From an uncultured Burkholderiales bacterium (GTDB taxonomy: Bacteria > Pseudomonadota > Gammaproteobacteria > Burkholderiales > Burkholderiaceae_D): a stretch of 5,325 bases of DNA. Of the stretch, positions 1 through 5,325 are shown piece after piece. A program made the position numbers and the translations under genes. Location of the stretch: NCBI GenBank assembly GCA_903904635.1, contig CAIVDH010000177.1:1-5325 (forward strand), read 5' to 3'. Under the pieces are notes generated by a model, which was given only the letters and a program-made list of their open reading frames with translations, had not been told where the DNA came from and ran no database searches. The first letter of the stretch is position 1; every line of letters begins with the position of its first letter.

Positions 1-1091
1 AGACGGTTATGCATATAACCAGTCTGATTGAGCTGCAGCATCGCTGCATCAACCAGTGGATAGCCTGTTTTTCCTCCACACCATGCAGTAAAGACTGCAT
101 CCGCTTTAGCGCCAGTTTCCCATTCAATACGGTCATAGTCGGGTTTGAACGCGCCAGTAACCACATGCGGATTGTGATGCAGGATCATGAAATAAAAATC
201 CCGCCACACTAATTCTGCCAGCCACACCGGCGTGCCTGCACCACCTGTACCAGATTGAATTGCTTCCATGGCGCGGCGAGCCAGCGCGCGTATAGATACA
301 GTGCCAAATCGCAAATGCACCGATAAATAAGAGGGGCCTTTGACTGCCGGAAAATCACGGGTTGCGCCATAGCGATCCATGCGCGGTAAAAAATCATCCA
401 GCAAAGACTGGCCGCCATTCATACCAGTTGGTATTTTCAGAGCCTGCAGATCACACTCCGCAAAGCCCATTTCTTTTAGTGATGGTATGGCAGTCTTTTT
501 TGCCGGCGCCACTAGTTGGCCTTTTTTTGCGCGCGTTTCGAACGGCGCAAGCAAGGAAGCATCAAGTCCGCCTGAGGGCTGTTGAAATTTTTTAAGCCAG
601 GCATTTTTATACGGCGTGAACACCGAGAACGGTTTGCCGGCCAGCGACAGGACTTCATCTTTTTCAAAAATCACCTGATCTTTGAAACCTTCCAATACGC
701 GCCCTTCTTTTTTTAATGCCTGCTCTACCGCCGCATCACGTTTTACTGCCGCGGGTTCATAGTCATGATTGATGAACACCGCATCCACCTCTAGCTCTGC
801 AGCTAAAGCTGGTATCTCTGTGACCGATTTTGCGTGGCGCACGATCAACCCACTGCCTTGCTGCTGCAATTCAGCATCCAGTTCGATCAGGCTGGCATGA
901 ATGAAAGCCACGCGCCGGTCAGTCGGGCCGTGCGCAAGCAATGGATCCAGAATATCTCTGTCAAAAATGAAAACACAAAACACCTGCCGACTGCTCGCCA
1001 GCGCGTGATGTAAGGCAGCATGGTCAAACAGGCGCAGATCGCGCCTGAGCCACACCAGAGATTTATCGTAACGGTTTTCTAAACGGGCCAT
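1..1091 (-). CDS. phrB: Deoxyribodipyrimidine photolyase (class I CPD photolyase), 3' end cut off by window edge
   Basis: Light-driven repair enzyme that splits UV-induced cyclobutane pyrimidine dimers in DNA using FADH- and an antenna cofactor. The reading frame is open from ATG at 1091 to the left edge (363 codons); the E. coli enzyme is 472 residues, so roughly the last 110-130 residues are missing. Visible: the N-terminal alpha/beta antenna domain opening with LVWLRRDLRLFDHAAL (about residues 12-27); the FAD-domain stretch around Y255-S257 followed by LRFGTVSIR; WLAELVWRDFY with E293 and W296, matching E. coli dimer-contacting E274 and W277; W324 in DRIEW, matching E. coli W306 of the electron-transfer Trp triad; and KTGYPLVDAAM...TGYMHNR at 341-363. 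The other two triad tryptophans lie beyond the edge. No clear Shine-Dalgarno precedes the ATG, but the position of the LVWLRRDLR motif supports this start. One oddity is Leu at 352, where relatives usually have Arg (AAMRQL). It is divergent from yqgE. CPD class is inferred from similarity to E. coli Phr. Confidence 0.95.
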   Translation of the reverse strand, partial: MARLENRYDKSLVWLRRDLRLFDHAALHHALASSRQVFCVFIFDRDILDPLLAHGPTDRRVAFIHASLIELDAELQQQGSGLIVRHAKSVTEIPALAAELEVDAVFINHDYEPAAVKRDAAVEQALKKEGRVLEGFKDQVIFEKDEVLSLAGKPFSVFTPYKNAWLKKFQQPSGGLDASLLAPFETRAKKGQLVAPAKKTAIPSLKEMGFAECDLQALKIPTGMNGGQSLLDDFLPRMDRYGATRDFPAVKGPSYLSVHLRFGTVSIRALARRAMEAIQSGTGGAGTPVWLAELVWRDFYFMILHHNPHVVTGAFKPDYDRIEWETGAKADAVFTAWCGGKTGYPLVDAAMLQLNQTGYMHNR

Positions 1092-1135
1092 GTGGTCTAA
1101 GGTTGAGCAAGTCTTAAAAATAGGCAGTGTAGCGC

Positions 1136-1145
1136 TTTCATGAAA
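1136..1145. promoter_or_regulatory. 10-bp palindrome TTTCATGAAA, possible operator
   Basis: TTTCATGAAA is a perfect inverted repeat lying 45 bp upstream of the phrB start codon, in the divergent promoter region. It directly overlaps a second small palindrome, AGCGCT at 1131-1136. Its position would suit a dimeric regulator, but short palindromes occur by chance and no known operator consensus is recognised. Confidence 0.2.
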
Positions 1146-1226
1146 TTTTGCCGGGGTGCTCTGTTAGCAAAAGCTGGGGCAGGTAATGAGTAAGTCATAC
1201 GGGGCCAGCAATGCGCGCAACAAAGC

Positions 1227-1235
1227 TGATAAAAT
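1227..1235 (+). promoter_or_regulatory. Candidate extended -10 promoter element for yqgE
   Basis: TGATAAAAT fits the extended -10 pattern TGn followed by a hexamer (TAAAAT) that matches TATAAT at 5 of 6 positions. No good -35 box lies about 17 bp upstream (AGCAAT at 1207-1212), which extended -10 promoters can tolerate. Transcription would start about 7 bp downstream, at or next to the yqgE ATG at 1242, implying a leaderless or nearly leaderless message. This agrees with the absence of a Shine-Dalgarno there. It is a prediction by eye only. Confidence 0.35.
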
Positions 1236-1241
1236 GCCGCC

Positions 1242-1913
1242 ATGGCTAAGCAAGGCAAGACCACAACCGCCTCCTCATCATCCGAGCCAAATCTGGCCGC
1301 GGACAAACTCGCTTTTGTTCCGTCAGCAGCGTCTGAAGACCAGCCCAAGCTTGATCTTTCCGATCATTTTCTGATCGCCATGCCTTCCATGTCAGACCCG
1401 GTTTTTGGCGGCACAGTTGTCTATGTTTGTGAGCATCATATCGGCGGTGCATTGGGCGTCATCATCAATAAGCCCACAGAGATGACTATGGATGTACTGT
1501 TTTCGCGGCTTGATCTCAAACTTGAAATAAATCTGAATGATGAAATTCTTCCTGATGCCCCGGTCATGTTCGGTGGCCCGGTACAGCTCGAGCGCGGCTT
1601 TGTATTACATGCCCCGCAAACCACTTACAGTTCTTCCTTAAAAATCTCTGAAGAACTCGCGTTGACGACTTCGCGCGATGTACTCGATGCTGTGGCAAAC
1701 GGACGCGGGCCCAGTCGTTATATGGTGACCCTGGGTTGTGCTGGCTGGAGTGCAGGTCAGTTGGAAGCAGAAATAGTTAATAACGGCTGGCTGACCGTAC
1801 GTGCTGATCCGGCGATTTTGTTTAACACGCCTGTAGAGCAGCGCTTCACCGCAGCTATGCGTTTGCTAGGCATAAGCCCCGGCATGCTCTCCGGAGAAGC
1901 CGGGCATGCATGA
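1242..1913 (+). CDS. yqgE: YqgE/AlgH family protein (UPF0301) with N-terminal extension
   Basis: Member of the conserved UPF0301 (YqgE/AlgH) family, whose biochemical role is not settled; members are very often encoded directly before ruvX, as here. The 223-residue product matches E. coli YqgE (187 aa) from about residue 38 to the end: FLIAMPSMSDPVF (43-55), YVCEHHIGGALGVIINKP (61-78), GGP...RGFVLH (111-123), TTSRDVL (142-148), GCAGWSAGQLE (165-175), WL (183-184), and a C-terminal GHA identical to the E. coli ending. An in-frame TAA at 1230-1232 blocks any earlier start, and no other ATG, GTG or TTG in frame lies between 1242 and the conserved core, so ATG 1242 is well supported. The result is an extension of about 36 residues, rich in Ser, Thr and Ala, with no signal-peptide or membrane character. 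No Shine-Dalgarno is visible. This is probably the first gene of the plus-strand operon. Confidence 0.95.
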   Translation: MAKQGKTTTASSSSEPNLAADKLAFVPSAASEDQPKLDLSDHFLIAMPSMSDPVFGGTVVYVCEHHIGGALGVIINKPTEMTMDVLFSRLDLKLEINLNDEILPDAPVMFGGPVQLERGFVLHAPQTTYSSSLKISEELALTTSRDVLDAVANGRGPSRYMVTLGCAGWSAGQLEAEIVNNGWLTVRADPAILFNTPVEQRFTAAMRLLGISPGMLSGEAGHA

Positions 1914-1914
1914 T

Positions 1915-1929
1915 GCACATGATGTGTGC
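1915..1929 (+). other. Small hairpin in the yqgE-ruvX gap
   Basis: GCACA-TGATG-TGTGC forms a 5-bp stem with a 5-nt loop just after the yqgE stop codon. CATGATG also occurs twice here as a direct repeat (1909-1915 and 1918-1924). There is no U-run after the stem, so it is not an intrinsic terminator. It could affect ribosome access or mRNA processing between the two genes, or be incidental. Confidence 0.25.
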
Positions 1930-1967
1930 CTGAAATATGGACAATCAGCTTGTGGGTGTTTTCAGCA

Positions 1968-2369
1968 GTGAGTGTGGCAGCGAGTACGATACTGGCATTT
2001 GATTTCGGCCTGAAGCGCATAGGCGTAGCCGTTGGCAACACCATACTCAAACAAGCACAACCACTGACCATCATTACGGCAGCAACCAATGATGACAAAT
2101 TTAGTGCAATCGCTTTGTTGGTCAGTGAGTGGAAACCAGATATTGCCGTAATCGGATTACCACTGCATCCAGACGGCGCCGAGCATGAAATGACCCAGCG
2201 TTGCCGCCGATTTGCTAATCAGTTACACGGACGCTTTGGCTTAGCCACTGTGCTGGTCGATGAGCGTTACAGCTCGGCTGTGCTTAAGCAAGAGCGTGGC
2301 AAGACTATAGACGATGAAGCCGCAGCCATAATTCTGCAACAATATTTTGATGATCATGACCCAACCTGA
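1968..2369 (+). CDS. ruvX: RuvX/YqgF family nuclease (pre-16S rRNA processing, putative Holliday junction resolvase)
   Basis: RNase H-fold protein of the YqgF/RuvX family. Family members are implicated in 16S rRNA 5'-end maturation and, by fold, in Holliday junction resolution. With the start chosen here the product has 133 residues (E. coli YqgF: 138). Motifs: LAFDFGLKRIGVAVG with catalytic-type D12 (residues 9-23), VIGLPLHPDG (61-70), FANQLHGRFG (82-91), VDER (97-100) and DDEAAAIILQ (115-124) with D115 as the likely last acidic residue. The loop between DER and D115 is about ten residues shorter than in E. coli. The frame is open from GTG 1926, but that would add 14 atypical residues (starting MPEIWTISLW). 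GTG 1968 or GTG 1974 gives the usual short lead into LAFDFG. No candidate has a good Shine-Dalgarno, so the exact start is uncertain. It overlaps pyrR by 14 nt at its 3' end. Confidence 0.9.
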   Translation: MSVAASTILAFDFGLKRIGVAVGNTILKQAQPLTIITAATNDDKFSAIALLVSEWKPDIAVIGLPLHPDGAEHEMTQRCRRFANQLHGRFGLATVLVDERYSSAVLKQERGKTIDDEAAAIILQQYFDDHDPT

Positions 2370-2859
2370 ACTCGACGCTGAAACACTTTATGCGCAACTG
2401 CAAAGCCAGGTGCAATCTGCCCTTGCCGGTACGCCCAGGCTTGCGGTAGTGGGCATTTATTCTGGCGGCGCCTGGCTGGCAGATCGCCTGGCCAAAAGCC
2501 TGGCAGTGACTGATGTAGGCTATATCGATGTCTCGTTTTATCGCGATGATTATGCTGAAAAAGGTTTGCATGCCGAGGTAAGGCCCAGCCACATACCCTT
2601 TGAAGTGGATGGCGCGACGATTTTGTTAGTCGATGATGTGCTCTACACCGGACGCACCACACGCGCTGCAATCAATACGCTGTTTGACTATGGTCGCCCG
2701 GCCAAAGTCATGCTGGCTGCATTGCTGGACCGTGGTGGTCGGCAGTTGCCGGTTGCTGCTGATTTTGTCGCAAAAAAAATCACGCTGGAAGAAAACCAGC
2801 TTCTCATTTTGCAGAAGGCTGAAGATGGCCAACTCTCTCTGACCGTAGACCATGCATAA
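2356..2859 (+). CDS. pyrR: PyrR family protein: uracil phosphoribosyltransferase / pyrimidine regulator
   Basis: Type I phosphoribosyltransferase of the PyrR family. Bacillus PyrR attenuates pyr operons by binding mRNA with UMP and also converts uracil plus PRPP to UMP. The 167-residue product shows [13 protein letters not shown] (33-45, where Bacillus has GIKTRG), IDVSFYRDD (57-65), the PRPP-binding loop [11 protein letters not shown] (91-101), and [17 protein letters not shown] (125-141). The PRPP loop argues that phosphoribosyl-transfer capacity is intact. Of the residues reported to matter for RNA binding in B. subtilis PyrR, counterparts of R141 and K152 remain (R129, K140), R146 is replaced by A134, and the N-terminal helix with T18 and H22 is not conserved. 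ATG 2356 was chosen; ATG 2350 or TTG 2347 would add two or three residues. The gene starts inside ruvX and ends 8 nt into pyrB, so translation is likely coupled. UPRTase activity is inferred. Confidence 0.93.
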   Translation: MTQPELDAETLYAQLQSQVQSALAGTPRLAVVGIYSGGAWLADRLAKSLAVTDVGYIDVSFYRDDYAEKGLHAEVRPSHIPFEVDGATILLVDDVLYTGRTTRAAINTLFDYGRPAKVMLAALLDRGGRQLPVAADFVAKKITLEENQLLILQKAEDGQLSLTVDHA

Positions 2860-3811
2860 TCCGCAACTCAATAAAAACGGCGAGCTGCAGCACTTGCTCA
2901 CCATCGAAGGCCTGCCGCGTGCCATTGTCACCCGCATACTGGATACCGCTTCATCGTTCGTCAGCGTCAGTGACCGCGAGGTAAAAAAAGTCCCGCTCAT
3001 GCGCGGCAAAAGCGTTTTCAATTTATTTTTTGAAAACTCTACCCGCACGCGCACCACCTTCGAGATTGCCTCCAAGCGGTTCTCAGCGGATGTCATCAAT
3101 CTCAACATCTCGGCTTCCAGCGCAAGCAAAGGTGAGTCCTTGCTCGACACGATAGACAATCTGGCTGCGATGCACGCCGATATGTTCGTGGTGCGTCATT
3201 CACAATCAGGCGCACCCTATCTGATTGCCAAACACCTGATCGACACCGGACAGTCGCATGTACATGTCGTCAATGCCGGCGATGGCCGTCATGCGCATCC
3301 GACTCAGGGTTTGCTCGACATGTACACCATCCGTCATTACAAAAAAGATTTCAGCAACCTCACCGTTGCCATCGTCGGTGATATTTTGCATAGCCGTGTG
3401 GCGCGCTCCGATATACACGGCCTGACTACACTGGGCGTGCCGGAAGTGCGTGCGATTGCGCCGCGCACCCTGTTGCCCGTCGGGCTGGAGCAAATGGGCG
3501 TGCGTGTCTTTACCGATATGAATGAAGGCTTGAAGGGTGCGGATGTCATCATCATGCTGCGCTTGCAAAACGAACGCATGAACGGCGCGCTACTACCTTC
3601 GGCACAAGAATATTTTAAAAGCTACGGACTCACACCAGAGCGCTTGGCGCTGGCCAAGCCGGATGCAATCGTCATGCATCCCGGGCCCATGAATCGTGGC
3701 GTGGAAATTGATTCAGCCGTCGCTGATGGTTCGCAGGCGGTGATACTGCCGCAGGTGACATTCGGCATTGCCGTGCGCATGGCTGTGATGAGCATGATCG
3801 CTGGTAGTTAA
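2852..3811 (+). CDS. pyrB: Aspartate carbamoyltransferase catalytic subunit
   Basis: Condenses carbamoyl phosphate with L-aspartate to N-carbamoyl-L-aspartate, the committed step of de novo pyrimidine synthesis in the cytoplasm. The 319-residue product is full length (E. coli PyrB 311) with a slightly longer N-terminus. It carries the carbamoyl-phosphate motif [13 protein letters not shown] (59-71; STRTR 63-67), the loop [11 protein letters not shown] (90-100, with S92 and K93 as the likely counterparts of the E. coli S80/K84 loop), [14 protein letters not shown] (143-156), the aspartate-domain stretch MLRLQNER (235-242), and [11 protein letters not shown] (276-286). All expected active-site motifs are present, so it should be catalytic. 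No PyrI-type regulatory subunit gene is visible; the dihydroorotase-like gene next door suggests a PyrB-PyrC' complex of the Pseudomonas type. ATG 2852 lies inside the end of pyrR. No clear Shine-Dalgarno was seen, so coupled re-initiation is likely. Confidence 0.97.
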   Translation: MHNPQLNKNGELQHLLTIEGLPRAIVTRILDTASSFVSVSDREVKKVPLMRGKSVFNLFFENSTRTRTTFEIASKRFSADVINLNISASSASKGESLLDTIDNLAAMHADMFVVRHSQSGAPYLIAKHLIDTGQSHVHVVNAGDGRHAHPTQGLLDMYTIRHYKKDFSNLTVAIVGDILHSRVARSDIHGLTTLGVPEVRAIAPRTLLPVGLEQMGVRVFTDMNEGLKGADVIIMLRLQNERMNGALLPSAQEYFKSYGLTPERLALAKPDAIVMHPGPMNRGVEIDSAVADGSQAVILPQVTFGIAVRMAVMSMIAGS

Positions 3812-3818
3812 TACAAGA

Positions 3819-3857
3819 AGCTGAAAGACCAAGCCGAAAGACTAAGCTGAACTACGA
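3819..3857 (+). repeat. Three tandem degenerate 13-nt repeats between pyrB and pyrC
   Basis: Three adjacent 13-nt units fill most of the pyrB-pyrC gap: AGCTGAAAGACCA (3819-3831), AGCCGAAAGACTA (3832-3844) and AGCTGAACTACGA (3845-3857). Units 1 and 2 differ at 2 positions, units 1 and 3 at 3, units 2 and 3 at 4. The unit length is not a multiple of three and the array follows the pyrB stop, so it is not coding. It could have arisen by replication slippage; any role in translation or mRNA processing is unknown. Confidence 0.6.
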
Positions 3858-3860
3858 GAA
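3856..3860 (+). promoter_or_regulatory. Weak ribosome binding site for pyrC
   Basis: GAGAA lies 6 nt before ATG 3867 and is the best Shine-Dalgarno-like sequence in the gap. It overlaps the end of the third 13-nt repeat unit. It supports ATG 3867 as the pyrC start. Confidence 0.45.
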
Positions 3861-3866
3861 CAATAG

Positions 3867-5156
3867 ATGAAACTGCACATAACTAACGGACGCCTGATAG
3901 ACCCGGCCAATTCGGTCGATGCCATCCAAGACTTGTACATCATCAGCGGCAAGGTGGCCGCCATAGGCGCCGCGCCGGCCGGTTTCATTGCTGATAAAAA
4001 AATTGATGCTACTGGTCTGGTGGTTGCGCCCGGTCTGGTTGATTTGTCTGTGCGTTTGCGCGAACCCGGTTATGAATACAAAGCCACGCTCGAATCCGAA
4101 TTACAGGCCGCACTCGCCGGTGGCGTTACCAGTCTGGTCTGTCCGCCCGATACCGATCCTGTGCTTGACGAGCCCGGCTTAGTCGAAATGCTGGTGCATC
4201 GCGCGCGCAGCTTAAATCAATCGCATGTTTATCCGCTGGGTGCACTGACTATTGGTCTGAAAGGCCGTGAGCTCACCGAAATGGCTGAACTGACTGACGC
4301 TGGCTGTGTAGGATTTGCGCAGGCCGAAAGCGCGATTGAAGACACCACAGTTTTACTGCGTGCGCTGCAATACGCGCAAACCTTTGGCTATACCGTCTGG
4401 CTGCGTCCGCAAGATCCGCATTTGGGCAAAGGCGGTATTGCGCATAGCGGCCCGCTGGCTTCAAGGCTGGGTCTGGCCGGTGTGCCTGTCATGAGTGAGA
4501 CGGTTGCATTGCTGACTTTATTTGAGCTGGTTCGTTCAACTGGCGCACGTGTACATTTGTGCCGACTCTCATCAGCTGATGGGTTGGAGCTGGTGCGCAG
4601 AGCCAAAGCGGAAGGCTTGCCGATTACCTGTGACGTTGGTGCGCATCACTTGCATCTGACTGATGCAGATATCGGATTTTTTGATTCCAACGCACGCATG
4701 GTGCCACCGCTGCGCAGCCAGCGTGATCGTGATGCAATCCGATTGGCGGTGCTGGACGGCACAGTCGACGCAATCTGCTCGGACCATACGCCAGTCGATG
4801 ATGATGAAAAGCTGTTACCGTTCGGCGAAGCTTCGCCGGGCGCAACCGGACTGGAATTACTGCTCTCGCTGGCGTTAAAGTGGGCTGAAGAAACCGTCGA
4901 GCAGCCAAAGGCAAGATTGTCTGCGGCCATTGCGTGTATCACCATTAATGCGGCACGGGTTGCGGGTTTGCCTGCAGGTCAATTACGTGTAGGCAGCCCT
5001 GCTGATCTGTGCATCTTCAATCCGGATACACGCTGGCTGGTACAGGCATCTGCGCTGGCGAGTCAGGGCAAACACACGCCGTTCCTAGGCTATGAATTAC
5101 AGGGGCAGGTGATGCATACCATCATTGCTGGTCGTCCTGTGTTTCATCGCGCATAA
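3867..5156 (+). CDS. pyrC: Dihydroorotase-family protein, probably the non-catalytic ATCase subunit PyrC'
   Basis: Full-length type I dihydroorotase/amidohydrolase homologue (429 aa), which an automated pipeline would probably label dihydroorotase. The family architecture is kept: a small N-terminal beta domain ending in GLVVAPGLVD (50-59), then a TIM barrel with REPG (65-68), GVTSLVCPPDTDP (86-98), LGLAGVP (201-207), AHHLHLTD (259-266), MVPPLR (278-283), SDHTP (305-309), and the closing SPADLCIF (377-384). The metal site is broken. The HxH of DxHxHxREPG is S61 and R63; the usual FSDDG acid is A153 (FAQAE); the HxED histidine is R180 (RPQD); the H(V/I)S histidine is R233 (HLCRLSS). Only D306 survives. 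It is therefore unlikely to hydrolyse or cyclise substrate. In Pseudomonas, an inactive PyrC' beside pyrB is needed to assemble the ATCase holoenzyme, and the adjacent pyrB here suggests the same job. It starts at ATG 3867 after a weak GAGAA site. The structural role is inferred. Confidence 0.93.
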   Translation: MKLHITNGRLIDPANSVDAIQDLYIISGKVAAIGAAPAGFIADKKIDATGLVVAPGLVDLSVRLREPGYEYKATLESELQAALAGGVTSLVCPPDTDPVLDEPGLVEMLVHRARSLNQSHVYPLGALTIGLKGRELTEMAELTDAGCVGFAQAESAIEDTTVLLRALQYAQTFGYTVWLRPQDPHLGKGGIAHSGPLASRLGLAGVPVMSETVALLTLFELVRSTGARVHLCRLSSADGLELVRRAKAEGLPITCDVGAHHLHLTDADIGFFDSNARMVPPLRSQRDRDAIRLAVLDGTVDAICSDHTPVDDDEKLLPFGEASPGATGLELLLSLALKWAEETVEQPKARLSAAIACITINAARVAGLPAGQLRVGSPADLCIFNPDTRWLVQASALASQGKHTPFLGYELQGQVMHTIIAGRPVFHRA

Positions 5157-5173
5157 GCGCGATAGTGACAGCT

Positions 5174-5325
5174 ATGCCGATACTGCCACTGGCCAGACTC
5201 GCGCTGCATCTGGCCGTTGGTCTTTTCAAATGCGCGATGCTGTTTCCCTTACTGGATGATGCCGGTCGTGAGCGCCGCATACAACGCTGGTCGCGCCAAC
5301 TGATCATCATCTGCGGCGTAAAACT
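5174..5325 (+). CDS. plsC: Probable 1-acyl-sn-glycerol-3-phosphate acyltransferase (N-terminal fragment)
   Basis: Only the first 50 codons lie in the window; the gene runs off the right edge. The fragment starts MPILPLARLALHLAVGLFKC, giving a hydrophobic stretch at about residues 5-26, typical of the N-terminal membrane anchor of PlsC-like acyltransferases. A basic segment follows (RERRIQRWSRQL) and then a second hydrophobic run (IIICGV). PlsC converts lysophosphatidate to phosphatidate at the inner membrane. The diagnostic HX4D catalytic motif lies beyond the edge, so the call rests on the N-terminal pattern and the recalled gene order (pyrC followed by an acyltransferase in Burkholderiales). 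ATG 5174 was chosen; GTG 5165 in the same frame would add three residues. It lies 17 nt after the pyrC stop with no terminator between, so it is probably co-transcribed. Confidence 0.65.
   Translation, partial: MPILPLARLALHLAVGLFKCAMLFPLLDDAGRERRIQRWSRQLIIICGVK

Larger units (their letters stand above)
1092..1241. other. Divergent intergenic region between phrB and yqgE
   Basis: A 150-bp non-coding stretch separates the divergent phrB and yqgE starts, so promoters for both directions should lie here. I see a candidate extended -10 box for yqgE at its right end and a perfect 10-bp palindrome at 1136-1145. No convincing -35/-10 pair for phrB could be picked out; TACACT on the minus strand is at best a weak -10. 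A short open frame beginning with ATG at 1186 runs into yqgE in another frame and has no recognisable product. Confidence 0.7.

Noticed and set aside
1186..1374. 62-codon plus-strand ORF with an SD-like AGG before its ATG, overlapping the yqgE start
   Set aside because: Most of it overlaps yqgE in another frame, the product has no recognisable features, and yqgE's own start is constrained by an in-frame stop. It could be an upstream ORF, but nothing supports it.
1915..1929. Rho-independent terminator after yqgE
   Set aside because: The stem is only 5 bp and is not followed by a T-run; the downstream gene is closely spaced on the same strand.
1757..2098. 113-codon minus-strand ORF spanning the yqgE-ruvX junction
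   Set aside because: Antisense to both genes with no family resemblance.
2626..3159. 177-codon open frame on the minus strand opposite pyrR and pyrB
   Set aside because: It lies fully antisense to two well-supported genes, has no recognisable motif, and is best explained as a shadow of their codon use.
3206..3568. 120-codon minus-strand open frame within pyrB
   Set aside because: Antisense to the conserved ATCase core and with a His/Gln-rich composition typical of shadow frames.
3867..5156. Active dihydroorotase
   Set aside because: Although length and fold match, the HxH pair and three further metal-ligand positions are substituted, so a catalytic call is not supported.
5157..5173. Terminator between pyrC and plsC
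   Set aside because: Only 17 nt, with no stem long enough and no T-run; read-through is more likely.
1..5325. CRISPR array, insertion sequence, tRNA or phage/defence genes
   Set aside because: No regularly spaced long repeats, transposase motifs, terminal inverted repeats or tRNA-like cloverleaf were seen; every large frame is a housekeeping gene.

Overview
The window is a conserved chromosomal segment that looks like a beta-proteobacterium. It shows a single-strand gene block, yqgE-ruvX-pyrR-pyrB-pyrC-(plsC), with a photolyase gene (phrB) divergent on its left. This order, the moderate GC content by eye, and protein motifs such as the PyrR '[14 protein letters not shown]' stretch fit Burkholderiales, possibly Oxalobacteraceae. 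The lineage is inferred from recalled gene order and was not tested by a search. No mobile element, CRISPR array, tRNA or rRNA is visible.

Layout. Bases 1-1091 (minus strand) hold the first 363 codons of a class I photolyase, which runs off the left edge. Bases 1092-1241 are the divergent intergenic region, with a candidate extended -10 box just before yqgE and a 10-bp palindrome. From 1242 to the right edge everything is on the plus strand: yqgE (UPF0301 protein), ruvX (YqgF-family nuclease for rRNA processing or Holliday junctions), pyrR (uracil PRTase family), pyrB (aspartate transcarbamoylase), a dihydroorotase-family protein, and the first 50 codons of a probable lysophosphatidate acyltransferase. 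The genes are tightly packed: ruvX/pyrR overlap by 14 nt and pyrR/pyrB by 8 nt. The widest gaps inside the block are about 55 nt, after yqgE and after pyrB.

How the genes work together. PyrB makes carbamoyl-aspartate, the committed step of UMP synthesis. The next gene encodes a protein with the dihydroorotase fold and length, but five of the six expected metal-ligand positions are replaced (S61, R63, A153, R180, R233; only D306 remains). It is therefore best read as a non-catalytic PyrC' subunit of a Pseudomonas-type PyrB-PyrC' ATCase holoenzyme, not as the working dihydroorotase, which should be encoded elsewhere. PyrR completes a pyrimidine module, but it lacks several residues known for RNA binding in Bacillus PyrR, and no attenuator is visible in front of the pyr genes.

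The most useful points for a second look are the degenerated dihydroorotase, the RNA-binding-deficient PyrR, and a 13-nt triplicated repeat filling the pyrB-pyrC gap. The rest is an ordinary housekeeping region; I do not see a wholly new system here.
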